Shown here in pieces: positions 32,111 to 42,589 of a DNA stretch of 64,000 nt (position 1 is the first letter of the stretch; each line of letters begins with the position of its first letter). The DNA is from Theropithecus gelada. Taxonomy: Eukaryota; Chordata; Mammalia; Primates; Cercopithecidae. The stretch covers positions 18,351,692 to 18,415,691 of the forward strand of contig NC_037689.1 in NCBI RefSeq assembly GCF_003255815.1, given 5' to 3'. The translations under genes were made by a program, and so were the position numbers. The notes under the pieces are model-generated. The model had not been told where the DNA came from. It did no database searches and worked only from the letters and a program-made list of their open reading frames with translations.

Positions 32111-32129
32111 AGAAGGGGAAGCAGACCAG

Positions 32130-32710
32130 CATCAAGAACTATGAAGGGTCTGAGATTTTACCCGACTTGCAAGCTAATAAGATGACTTGTCACAGTTTCA
32201 TGGATGTGGACAGAAAACATGAGACTCTTGGTCAAAGGCGAAGGATTTCATAACTCATGACACAGCAAGCAGTATAAGCATGAGCACATTTACATCAGTT
32301 CCCTGTGTCCCCCAAGTCTGATGATGGTGATATGGATGTGCTCAGATGAATGTCTGCACACACAGTGGATTGCATTAAAGGAGAAAAATACTAAAGTTAG
32401 GGAATCTAAATTTTTTATAATAGGTGGTGAGCATGCTTGCCCTTTACTCTGGAGGGAGATACCATCTCTATCTTCCAACTTCGTTAGCCATACAAACATC
32501 TTTAAAAAGACAGTCTGGAACAAGCAAATGGCAGTCTAGATCAGTCAATAGACAAGCACTCCTAGATGTGGATGAGCCTAGCCAAGATGAGCAGGGTTGT
32601 TTAGCTGGCCTCCAGTTGACCCCAGACATGTAAGCAATAAACACTCTGTTTACCACTGAGGTTTTGTGGTTGTTACATGACGTTATTATAGCAATAAACA
32701 ACTGATACCA
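32130..32710 (+). repeat. Probable ancient LTR-like repeat
   Basis: The right end (AGCAATAAACACTCTGTTTACC at 32632 onward, then CAATAAACAACTGATACC) resembles ERVL-type LTR ends. The part at 32154-32226 recurs at 34480-34552. The family is not certain. Confidence 0.4.
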
Positions 32711-32879
32711 TCACAGATGGCTTCTTAATTCCAAAATCTAATTTCTCTTTTCTATTGTAACCAAAGATTTCTGAAATACGGATCTTATCACATCACTTTA
32801 CTGTCTAAAAGCCTTTGGCTATAGACTGCAACCCTAACATGAAATCCAAAGTCCTCGGTGGTCTGGTTCCTATTTTCTT

Positions 32880-32977
32880 TGTATTTATTTAATTAATTAA
32901 TATATGTAAGCTGACAAACAAAAATTGTATATACTTATGGTATACAACATGATGTTTTGCCCATTATTATTATTATT
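32880..32977 (-). mobile_element. Short antisense L1 3' end fragment
   Basis: TATACTTATGGTATACAACATGATGTTTTG is the known antisense start of L1P/L1M 3' regions. Confidence 0.65.
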
Positions 32978-33265
32978 ATTTTTTGAGATGGTGTCTCACT
33001 CTGTCGCCCAGGCTGGAGTGCAGTGGCATGATCTCAGCTCACTGCAAGTTCCACCTCCCAGGTTCATGCTATTCTCCTGCCTCAGCCTCCCGAGTAGCTG
33101 GGACTACAGGCATCCGCCACCACGCCCAGCTAATTTTTTGTATTTTTAGTAGAGACAGGGTTTCACTGTGTTAACCAGGATGGTCTCAATCTCCTGACCT
33201 CGTGATCCGCCCTCCTTGGCCTCCCAAAGTGCTGGGATTACAGGCGTGAGCCACCGTGCGTGGTC
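32978..33265 (-). mobile_element. Antisense AluS/Y
   Basis: Antisense Alu with an (ATT)n run at its left edge. TGCCCATTATT and TGCTCATTATT flank it. Confidence 0.9.
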
Positions 33266-33440
33266 TGCTCATTATTTTTTTAACTTCACCTTTTACCTCT
33301 CATTCCTCTCACTGTATTTCCCTCTCATTCTCTTTCTTGCTTCTGGCATTCCACTCACATAGATTACACAAATTTCCCTGCGCTTAAGAAAAACAAAATC
33401 TTTAGAATATTTTTCAAGATTATAAAAGTTATTTATTCAG

Positions 33441-33734
33441 GCTGGGCGCCGTGGCTCACACCTGTAATCCCAACACTTTGGGAGGTCAGGGCAAGTGGAT
33501 CACTTGAGGCCAGGAGTTTGAGACTAGCCTGGCCAACATGGCAAAATCCTGTCTCTACTAAAAATACAAAAATTAACCCCGTGTGGTGGCACATACCTGT
33601 GATCCCAGCCACTCAGGTGGCTGAGGCATGAGAATTGCTTGAACTCAGGAGGCAGAGGCTGCAGTGAGCCAAGATGGTGCCACTATACAACAGCAGGGGT
33701 GACAGTGCGAAACTCTGTCTCAAAAAAAAAAAAA
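33441..33734 (+). mobile_element. AluS with target duplication
   Basis: AAAGTTATTTATT occurs before it (about 33425) and after it (about 33732). Confidence 0.9.
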
Positions 33735-34028
33735 GTTATTTATTTTAGTAAATCTGAAATGTATAGAAATGTACAAAGAGCATCACCCAGGGCAACCTTC
33801 CCTTGAGGCTTTTGTTCCTCCAGCTCTTTTTGCATATATGGTGTACGCTAATATCAGATGCTTTTGTTTGCCATCACTAGGTGTAAAGGTATTTTCTATT
33901 TAGAAAATTTGGAGGAAAAGAAACACCACTAATCATTTTAAAAGACAAATGAGCATTTAAGAACTATGATAGACAAGGAGCTAATACCTTTACCATATAA
34001 ATGGTTCCTACAAATCAATTAATAAATA

Positions 34029-34340
34029 TACAGTAGGCCCTCCCTATCCGTGGGTTCTGTATCTGTGGATTCAACCAACTTTGGGTTAAAAAAAAATTGG
34101 AAAAAAAAATTGGAAAAAAAACCCAACAAAAAATAGCAATACAACAATAAAAAGAAGACAAATTAAAAACCAATACAGTATAACAACTATTTACATAGCA
34201 TTACATTGTATTAGATATTTTAAGTAACCTAGAGATGATTTAAAGTATACAGGAGGATGTTGTAGGTTATATGCAAATACAACACCATTTTATCTCAGGG
34301 ACTTGAACATCTACCATGCAGATACCAAGGGCCAACTGTA
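34029..34340 (+). mobile_element. MER2/Tigger-type short DNA transposon
   Basis: A 308-bp element (34031-34338) flanked by TA on both sides. Its inverted ends are CAGTAGGCCCTCCCTATCCG and the complement of GGGCCAACTG. Tc1/mariner Tigger-type elements duplicate TA. This is a non-autonomous internal-deletion form without a transposase. Confidence 0.82.
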
Positions 34341-34479
34341 TATACATGAGAGGGGACAAAGAATAAAACAGGCAACTCCCAGATAACTACAAATGACCAA
34401 AATACAAAACAAAAATACATTCACCTTTAAAGGTGCAAATTACAACAATGTACATAATGTTTGGCTTATAAGATTATAA

Positions 34480-34552
34480 GATTTTATCCTACTCGCAAGC
34501 TAATACAATAACTTGTCACACTTTCATGGATGTGGACAGAAAACATGAGACT
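34480..34552 (+). repeat. 73-bp segment also present at 32154-32226
   Basis: Seven differences in 73 bases, direct orientation, offset 2,326. Both copies contain the TTTCATGGATGTGGACAGAA region. Confidence 0.85.
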
Positions 34553-34779
34553 AACACTATACTCCATTGGTCAGAGCAGTCACAGCCTCTGCCAAGATGT
34601 CAGAGGAGGGAATGTAGACCCTACATTGTACGTGGAGTACGTGGAATGGGATACACACACTGATGCAGCCATCTTGGGAAAATACAACCTGGCACACTTC
34701 CCAAATTTCAACAGGAATTCACCAAACATCTTGGATTTATATTCTTCAAAAGGAAATGAAAATCTCGGAGAACTTTCTT

Positions 34780-34862
34780 TCTTCTCTCCCTTCTTTCCCT
34801 CTACCTCTGCCTTCCTTCTTCCTTCCCTCCCTCCTTCCCTCTCATTCTTCCTTCCTTTCAGT
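34780..34862. repeat. Polypyrimidine (CTT/CCT) tract
   Basis: About 80 bases of almost pure C and T, with CTTCC-type repeats and few interruptions. Confidence 0.9.
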
Positions 34863-34958
34863 TATCGACAGCATAACTATCAGTGAGTTACTGTTTCACA
34901 GTGTGAAGTCTTGCCAGCAGGGTAATTTTGATGGTCTGCCTGGGGGCTCCCTAATTTT

Positions 34959-35262
34959 TTTTTGAGACGGAGTCTCACTCTGTTGCCTAGGCTGGAGTGC
35001 AATGGCGTGATTTCGGCTCATTGCAACCTCCACTTCCCAGGTTCAAGCAATTCTCGTGCCTCAGCTTCCTGAGTAGCTGGGATTACAGGTGTGCACCACC
35101 TTGCCTGGCTAATTTTCGTAGTTTTAGTAGAGATGGGGGTTTAGTAGAGACAGGGGTTTCACCATGTTGGCCAGGCTGGTCTTGAACTCCTGACCTCAAG
35201 TGATCCACCCGTCTTGGCCTCCCAAAGTGCTGGAATTACAGGTGTGAGCTGTTGTGCCTGGC
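34959..35262 (-). mobile_element. Antisense Alu with internal 18-bp tandem duplication
   Basis: The segment TAGTAGAGATGGGGGTT is followed at once by TAGTAGAGACAGGGGTT (35125-35160). The target duplication CTCCCTARTTTT is at 34947-34958 and 35263-35274. Confidence 0.9.
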
Positions 35263-35439
35263 CTCCCTAGTTTTATTTTTGCTATGTTTATATTTTATTT
35301 TCCACATCGCCACATTCTTTATGCTATAGAGACAAGAAGGCTATCTTCTCAAACAATCCTTTGTCATATCTTACCTAATTATTTCCAAGAAAGATTTTAT
35401 AACATTAAAAATGTTAGAATTGGGGCAATGTTTTCATTT

Positions 35440-35660
35440 GACTATATTCCAGGCACTGTTCCAAACAGACCATTTACAAATATTAACTTGCTTAATCTTC
35501 ATAACATTATTCTGAATATACAGATGAGAAAACCGAGGCACAGAGAAGTTAAGTAACTTGCCCGAGGTCACAAAGCTGTCACATGGCAGAGACAGGTGTC
35601 AAACTCAGGGCATCTGGCTCCTAAATCTATATTCTTAGCCACCATGTTATGTTGCCTCTC
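35440..35660 (-). repeat. MIR
   Basis: Well preserved antisense MIR with GAGAAAACCGAGGCACAGAG (35526) and AAGTAACTTGCCCGAGGTCA (35550). Confidence 0.85.
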
Positions 35661-35703
35661 TATCATTATTCTACTCCATTGGCTCCTTATTAACTTGAGC
35701 AAC

Positions 35704-37126
35704 AAGAAATATAGCCTCTGAGCCTCCACCTCCTGGGTTTGGGCGTTTCTCCTGCCTCAGCCTCCTGAGCAGCTAGGATTGCAAACATGTGCCACCGCAC
35801 CCAGCTCATTTCTGTATTTTTAGTAGAGATGGAGACGAGGTTTCACCATGTTGGCTAGGCTGGTCTCGAACTCCTGAACTTGGGTGGTCCACCTGCTTGG
35901 GCCTGCCAGGATGCTGGGATTGCAGGCATGAGCAACCGCGCCCCACCCTTGTGTACCTTATGTGAGGAAGTCCTGCTCTTAATCAGGATGTGTCACGCAG
36001 GCCCTGATCTTGCTACTCTGGCTCCATGTCCTGTGAAGACCAAAGCTTACCAAGATAGCTTTTTCCCTTCATGGTGGCATAGTGTTACCCCCTGCACCAT
36101 CCATAACTCGGAAATACCCACCATTTCTCCCCCTGGGCTTCAGGATAGAATTACTTGGTTTCTCTGATGATCAGAACTCTTCCTTAAAACCCAAATCAGG
36201 AAGGAATGAACAATGTTCTTTGTTTGGCATGGATGAAATTAGCACTGTTTGCCTTTGTAGGCCCCAGACAGGCAGGCAGCTTAATTTTTTTCCTTGCATA
36301 TTCTAGTCTCCATAAGTATTACCCTTTGTCCTGCTGGTAATGACATAGTAGATAGTAGACCAGCAACTGGGCATCCAGGGATTTTAATCCTGAAAGCAGT
36401 GGGTCTGATACTGCTTGTGTTTTTCATCAGTGTCCATCCCAAGTGGGTCTTCCTGCTACTATCTTCACTTAGTTGCCCCCTACTTGCCATCTGAGCAGTT
36501 GGCGAGGATGTGCCAGGCTTAGGTTAAACTTGGAAATATGCTTGACCATTCTATTCCCTGCTCCTTTCAAATCAGTTTGGCTGCAATTTTGGTTCCTGGG
36601 ACTCTCAAGCATAGCTGGGAAATCAAGTTAGAGGTGTAACTGCCTTAAAAATGTGCCAGCTTATGAGGTAATTAGATTGGTTCTCTCCAGAGGTAAACTT
36701 CCAAGAAGAGATGCTATAGATGCTACTCTTATACTGTAAAACATTGTGAAATCAGATTACTTTCAAATGATGTATTACAAAGTTATGGAAAAAAGCAGTT
36801 GTGACTAAGGAAGCCCAAGGCTTATATCCCAGCTCTGTCTTACACTAAATATGGGTACTGTGTTTCCACTCTTGTCTGTAAAATGGGAGCTTATATCCAC
36901 CAATCTGTGTGCCTGACATGGTGGTGAAAAGGATTAAGCGAAAAAATAGTTTGTAATTTATTCCGTCAGAGCAAACTGCTGGTAAATAAATAAAAGGGAG
37001 TAACTTTACTAAAAATAAAATTTTTTTAAAAATAAGAAAAGCCATAATAAAACAAGTTTGTAATTTATAATTGCATACAAATAAAAGTTGTTATTTAAAA
37101 AAAGAAAGAAATATAGCCTCTGAGCC
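35704..37126 (+). pseudogene. Processed retrocopy of an unknown polyadenylated transcript
   Basis: The inserted body (about 35725-37105) has the marks of L1-driven retrotransposition. An exact 21-bp direct repeat containing AGAAATATAGCCTCTGAG flanks it (35704-35724 and 37106-37126). AATAAA lies at 37080-37085, and an A-rich tail follows about 12 bases later at 37097. The 5' end begins abruptly inside an antisense Alu (35725-35948), so the copied RNA carried that Alu and the copy is 5' truncated. The rest looks like UTR or non-coding RNA; it holds a weak MIR near 36800-36960 and no long conserved frame. I cannot name the parent. Confidence 0.8.
35725..35948 (-). mobile_element. Partial antisense Alu carried in the retrocopy
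   Basis: Begins at CCACCTCCTGGGTTTGGGCG, lacking the poly(T) and the first part of the right arm. It contains a small insertion (GATGGAGACGAGG). Confidence 0.85.
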
Positions 37127-37290
37127 AGGTGTGGTGGTGTGCACACTTGTAATCCCAGCTACTGGGGAGGCTGAGGCAGGCGGATTGCTTGAGTTCAGGA
37201 GTTTGAGGCTGCAGTGAGCTATGACTGCATTACTGCACCCCAGCCTGGGCAACAGAGTGAGACCCCGATTCTTAAAAAGAAAGAAAGAAA
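37124..37290 (+). mobile_element. Free right Alu monomer (FRAM-like)
   Basis: A single monomer of about 160 bp starting GCCAGGTGTGGTGGTGTGC and ending in (AAAG)n. Its start overlaps the target duplication of the retrocopy, so it was present before that insertion. Confidence 0.75.
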
Positions 37291-37344
37291 TAAATGGTTT
37301 GTGGAAAATCATGAGCTCTCAGATGTATAAAATAATGGGTTGCA

Positions 37345-37638
37345 GGCTGGGGGTGGAGGCTTGCGCCTGTAATCCCAGCACTTTGGGAGGCCGAGGCAGG
37401 TGGATCACCTGAGGTCAGGAGTTCAAGACCAGCCTGGCCAACATGGCAAAACCCCACATCTACAAAAAATACAAAAATTAGCCGGGCATGGTGGCGGGCG
37501 CCTGTTATCCCAGATCCTGGGGAGGCTGAGGCATGAGAATCGCTTGAACCCGGGAGGCGGAGGCTGCGGTGAGCCGAGATAGCGCCACTGCACTCTAGCC
37601 TGGGTGACAGAGGGAGACTGCGTGTCAAAATAATAATA
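37345..37638 (+). mobile_element. AluS with target duplication
   Basis: AATAATGGGTTGC before and AATAATAGGTTGC after (37635 onward). Confidence 0.9.
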
Positions 37639-37640
37639 AT

Positions 37641-38919
37641 AATAGGTTGCTAGAGAAATATTCCTGGATTCCTGGAATAGGCCCAGAGGGAGGGGTTTGT
37701 ACCAACCCGAAACCTGCCCCTGTCCTTGCCCCTCCCTGCCTTAGTAAGTTCACAAGGACTTGCCTGAGGCTGCCCTCTGGCTGACTTCACCACACTTAAC
37801 AATTCTCTGCCCTAGGTGAGGGATGGTAGTTTGCTAGATCTAATGTGGTGAAATACACAAGAAATTCAAAGCATTTTGTTAATATTTTGTAATATTTTTC
37901 ACACAGAGTTCCTGTAATGAGGTACTGTTGCCTCTGCAGTTAGAGAGAGACAAAGAGATTTAGAGTGACTTCCTCATATCACAGAGTCAAAGGACTTCTG
38001 AGAAGTGAATAAAGTTCTGCAGACATAAGGCTTCTTTTACCACTGCCAAGTATTCTCCCCCGAATAGCCTCTCCCAAGCATATCAGGTTTCCTTGGCTGA
38101 GTATTTAGGAGGCTGCTGGTGAGTCTAATCACTTGGGACATCTTAATAACTGAAGTCACATTGGAGGGGAAAACTCGTAAAGAGGCTGTGGGTGATTGAG
38201 GGCATCTTCTCAGAAGTCTGGCTCCAAACACGCATGTTGCCACATACTTGGAATTCTGAAACGAGAATGCAGAAATATTTCAATCAAAATATCAGTGAGG
38301 TTTATCTGATTCTTCTAATAGTGTTTTCAAAGAAGGAGCAAGTGCTTCAGTAGCTGAAAAGCACCGTTTATTCAAAACAGTAAATGAAGTATGTGTTATT
38401 GGTGAAAACAAAGACATAATATGGATCCCGAGGCAGACTTTCAGGAAGCCAGGGGCGGAGGAGAGAAAGGAAAGAAGAACTAAAAGAGAGAAAGCTTAGA
38501 AAAATATGCAGTTTGGTCTTGGACCTATGCCAGGAAAAGCTGGGTAATGAAGGATTAAAACCGAAACAAAAGGAAAAGGAAATCAGGGTAAGGAAAGGGC
38601 CACAAGGAATAAAGAGCTGGTGATGTGTTTAGTATAAATGAAAAGCTCCCAATCTTGTTGTGGGTTAAGAGTGTGGGCATGGGGGATGGGGACAGCAGGC
38701 TGAGGTCAAACTCAGGGTAAAAAAAAAAAAAAAGTAAAAACCCCAGCAAATAAACAAGCAGAGGGGAAAAGATGAGTAAGTAGAAAGAGAAAAGGAAGCA
38801 CTTTTAACAGGAAACCGACCAAAATAGATATGTACAGTGCCATCTGAAGGGAAAGGGGGAGAAGGGGCCATTAACACCATGTAAGCTTAGGAATTTGGGG
38901 AGAGATGATCTTAAATATT
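37641..38919. other. Unassigned sequence
   Basis: I recognise no gene or repeat family. A run of 15 A at 38720 is the only low-complexity feature. The open frames are short and have no motif. Confidence 0.35.
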
Positions 38920-38934
38920 AAAAAACAGAGGCCC

Positions 38935-39142
38935 CAGCCTGACCAACATGGTGAAACCCCATCTCTACTAAAAACATAAAAATTAGCTGGGCATGGTGGT
39001 AGGTGCCTGTGGTCCCAGCTACTCGGGAGGCTGAGGCAGGAGAATCGCTTGAACCTGGGAGGCAGAGGTTGCAGTGAGCCGAGATCGCGCCACTGCACTT
39101 CAGGACACAGTGAGACTCTGTCTCTAAATAAATAAATAAAAC
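38935..39142 (+). mobile_element. 5'-truncated Alu with target duplication
   Basis: AAAAAACAGAGGCCC at 38920-38934 and 39143-39157. The body starts at CAGCCTGACCAACATGG. Confidence 0.93.
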
Positions 39143-39157
39143 AAAAAACAGAGGCCC

Positions 39158-40385
39158 TTTCAAATGACCTGCAGATTCTACCCCTGTGAATTACAGAGGG
39201 CTGAGGCTCTCGATGTTGTCACAGGAATGATTGGCTGCCATGTTTTCCATCCCAGAAGTCAGCCAATTTCTAGGCCAGTGGACAGGATCATAATCACTGT
39301 TTTTCAAGTGCTCCAAAGGCCTAGGGTGGCCGTCAGTGGGGCAAAAGGATGAGGGGATGTGTAAGGCCATGAAGGCATTGGGATGGATGAGTGGGTTGGT
39401 TGGCAAGAACCCCTGACCACCTGGCTGCAAACATCACAGTAGAGAGCCAGGCCTTGCCTGACCGTGGTCTCAAAAAACTTCATCTCCTACTGCTAGGGCC
39501 ACTTGATGTCCATCTGTTGGTGCAGCCTTCTCTCAGCTCTAGGACAAATTCTGGCCTTAGCTGGAATATCTCAGGAGTGCTAGCCCCATATGCTGGGACC
39601 CGGAAACAGGGCATCCTTGCTGCTTATATTGTCTTGACCTTACGGTTTTTGTTTCCCTAACTGGACGCTACAGTTCTACATGTTCTTAGCTACAGTTCTA
39701 CTCTTGACCCTCTCTTGGTCTTGGATTTGTTCCTTGTATTTAAGGCCATGCCTCAGGCCCCTGTCTGCCTCCTAACACCCTTTAAGGCTGGGGGTCCTGA
39801 CTTAGTCTTGGCAGGCTCCTTTCCATAATCCAGAGACCTGCCAAAACTCCTTCCTGGTGATTGGCTCCAACTACTGGAGACAGATGACTTTGTCATCCAT
39901 TGCCTGTCTGTCCTCTTGGCTCTCTAAGCATTGCTTAAGCCTGGATTTCCATCAGATGCTCTGAGCACCTTTAGAGAATTCTGTTTATCCATCTTTGGCT
40001 TTCCTAATGCTGCCTATGTCCCACGATCAGCTGCCTTTGCCATAAGTGTCAGATGCCATGGGCTGTCTGCTATATCGGACTGCTCTCAGCTCAGAAGCTA
40101 GGTCTGTGACCCATGTACCTGCAGCTTTGCCTGTCTCACTAGCATCCGTGCTATTTCGGAGGCCGAGGGGAGGGTGCTTTGAGGTGCCATACTTCCCAGC
40201 ATGCCCCATCTTACTGCAGCCCACTTGGTCATTCTCAGGGGTCTTCTGGACTTAAAAAAAAAAAAAAAAGAAGTAAAAAAACAGCTGGTTTCAGTATCTT
40301 CAAAAATAATTTACCAGCAGGGTTGTATATTTAACTACACTGGAGCCCAGAAGAAAGTAGAAAAGACATGTTTAGAATACAGAGA
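39158..40385. other. Unassigned sequence
   Basis: No recognised gene or repeat. It has a higher GC content than its surroundings and an A-run at 40254-40270. Frames at 39164-39352, 39391-39660 and 40046-40255 show no domain. Confidence 0.35.
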
Positions 40386-40687
40386 GGCCAGGCACGGTGG
40401 CTCACACCTGTAATCCCAGCACTTTGGGAGGCCGAGGCAGGCAGATGGTTTGAGCCCAGGAGTTTGAGACCAGCCTGGACAACATGGTGAAGCTCCATCT
40501 TTACGAAAAATGCAAAAATTAGTTGGGCATCACGGTGGGCGCCTGTAGTCCTAGCTACTCGGGAGGCTGAGGCGGGAGAATTGCTTGAACCTGGGAGGTG
40601 GAGGGTGCAGTGAGCTGAGATCACACCACTGCATTCCAGCCTGGACAACAGAGTGAGATTCCATCTCAAAAAAAAAAAAAAAAAAAA
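40386..40687 (+). mobile_element. AluS
   Basis: Full-length Alu with a pure A tail of about 19. Confidence 0.9.
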
Positions 40688-40901
40688 CTCAAAGATGTGA
40701 CAGACATTGACCTCGACCTACGCACATTCCCTTGGCACTCACTCTTCCAGTACAAGACTAAGGCCTCCAACTGCAAGCACCTGTGAGTCTGCCTGTGCAC
40801 TGGCTCTCAGCTGCGAGCAGGGCAGGCAGGAAGTGCCAGGGAGTGAACACTCCTGGCAGCAGCCCTCAGCCAAAGATGGAGAGGAGTTTAGGATAAACAC
40901 C

Positions 40902-40919
40902 GTGTGTGTGTGTGTGTGT

Positions 40920-40953
<34 letters not shown>
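40902..40953. repeat. (TG)n microsatellite
   Basis: Two pure TG runs separated by one GA, about 52 bases in total. Confidence 0.97.
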
Positions 40954-41286
40954 TGTACGACTAAACCCCAAAGTGCAGTCTACACTTTCTTCCAGAGCTC
41001 TCCAGTGGGATGTTGCCTCGGTTGTCCATAACTGTAACATGTTTCATAACTCACCCTTTTAAGCTTCCCTTCTCTTTCTTGTCTCATTTTCCCACTCTCA
41101 TACTGGTATTTTCTGAGAGCATCCCCCTCCGTACTCCCCAAATTTGTGCTCATATTTTTGTCTTGTGGTCTGCTTCTAGGAGAATCCAAGCTAAGACAAG
41201 AAGTTTCATTTCATATTCAAGGTTAAGGATCTAATTGTTTTTCTGAGAAGGCACACTTGCTTTGAACACCAGTGTAATACTGTAAT

Positions 41287-41458
41287 AGACTTTCCTTTCC
41301 TTTCCTTTCCTTTCCTTTCCTTTCCTTTCCTTTCCTTTCCTTTCCTTTCCTTTCCTTTCCTCTCCTCTCCTCTCCTCTCCTCTCCTCTCTTCTCCTCTCC
41401 CCTCTCCTTCCCTCCCCTCCCCTCCTTCCTTTCTCTCTCTCTCTCTCTGTCTCCTTCA
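41287..41458. repeat. (TTTCC)n then (TCTCC)n polypyrimidine tract
   Basis: Some 14-15 perfect TTTCC units (to about 41360), then TCTCC units, then CCCTCC and CT repeats. This is 170 bases almost without purines. It is continuous with the tail of the antisense Alu at 41459, so it probably grew from that poly(A). Confidence 0.97.
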
Positions 41459-41733
41459 GAGACTCACTCTGTTGCCCAGGCTTGAGTGCCATGGTGCGAT
41501 CTCAGCTCACTGCAACCTCTGCCTCCCGGGTTCAAGTGATTCTTTTGCTTCAGCCTCCCAAATAGCTGGGATTACCTGTGCCTGCCACCACTCCCAGTTA
41601 ATTTTTGTATTTTTAGTAGAAATGGGGTTTCACCATGTTGGCCAGGCTGGTCTTGAACTCCTGACCTCAAGTGATCCTCCTTCCTCGGCCTCCCAAAGTA
41701 CTGGGATTACAGGTGAGAGCCACAGCGCCTAGC
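41459..41733 (-). mobile_element. Antisense AluS
   Basis: Antisense Alu body whose A-tail side is the pyrimidine tract. Confidence 0.9.
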
Positions 41734-42074
41734 CCTGTAATAGCCTTTCTATGATACATTATGGTAGAGAAAAATACCAAAGTCCCCTGTGAACAACACT
41801 TCTTACCTGGGTTACATGGACTCTAGTGGTCTTTGAGATATCAATTGGGGTTATGAGAATTGGGGAGTCAGATACACTTAGGTTAAACAAAATTAAGCAA
41901 GTTTCTTCACTTCAGCACTTCTATGGTCTTTAGGAAATTAATGGGCTTTGCAAATTGCCAGAAATGCAGGCAAAACTTCCTTCTCTGTTCCTTCCACTCT
42001 TGATTCTAACTCTATCCTTGGGAGAGAATGCCACTCAACAAATTGAACCCTTTTTCTAGAAAACAACTCCTTAG

Positions 42075-42380
42075 GCTGGGTGCAGTGGCTCACACCTGTA
42101 ATCTCAGCACTTTGGGAGGCCAAGGCAGGCAGATCACCTGAGGTCAGGAGTTCGAGACCAGCCTGGCCAAGGTGGTGAAACTCTGTCTCTACTAAAAATA
42201 CAAAAATTAGCCTAGTGTGGTGGTGCACACCTGTTACCCCTGCTACTCGGAAGGCTGAAGCAGAGAATTGCTTGAACCTGGGAGGTGGAGGTTGCAGTGA
42301 GCCGAGATCACACCACTGCACTCCAGCCTGGGCAACAGGTAAGACTCTATCTCAAAAACAAAACAAAGCAAAGCAAAAAA
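42075..42380 (+). mobile_element. AluS with target duplication
   Basis: AACTCCTTAG before (42065-42074) and AACCTCCTTAG after (42381-42391). Confidence 0.9.
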
Positions 42381-42454
42381 AACCTCCTTAGATATTCAAA
42401 AGTAACTGGTCTTCTCTAAGTTTTGTCTTGTTTTGGTTAAATGCTTATTTGTTT

Positions 42455-42585
42455 TTCAAATATTTGTAGACCATCAATTACATACCAGACACTAAGTTAA
42501 GAGCTGAGGGTACAGCAATGAGCAAGATAGAAATGATCTTTGTCAACACAGAGCCTCATTATCTAAGTAGATAAACAATCAGTAT
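42455..42585 (-). repeat. L2-like 3' end
   Basis: The CATACCAGACACTAAGTTAA region followed by GGGTACAGCAATGAGCAAGA is typical of the end of L2. Confidence 0.55.
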
Positions 42586-42589
42586 GTAT

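Noticed and set aside
34480..34552. I first took the repeat with 32154-32226 as proof of a local duplication.
   Set aside because: An old repeat family could also explain it, so I report it only as a question with a moderate score.
41223..41492. Minus-strand frame rich in KERKG repeats.
   Set aside because: It is the pyrimidine microsatellite translated; five-base units give a repeating peptide by chance.
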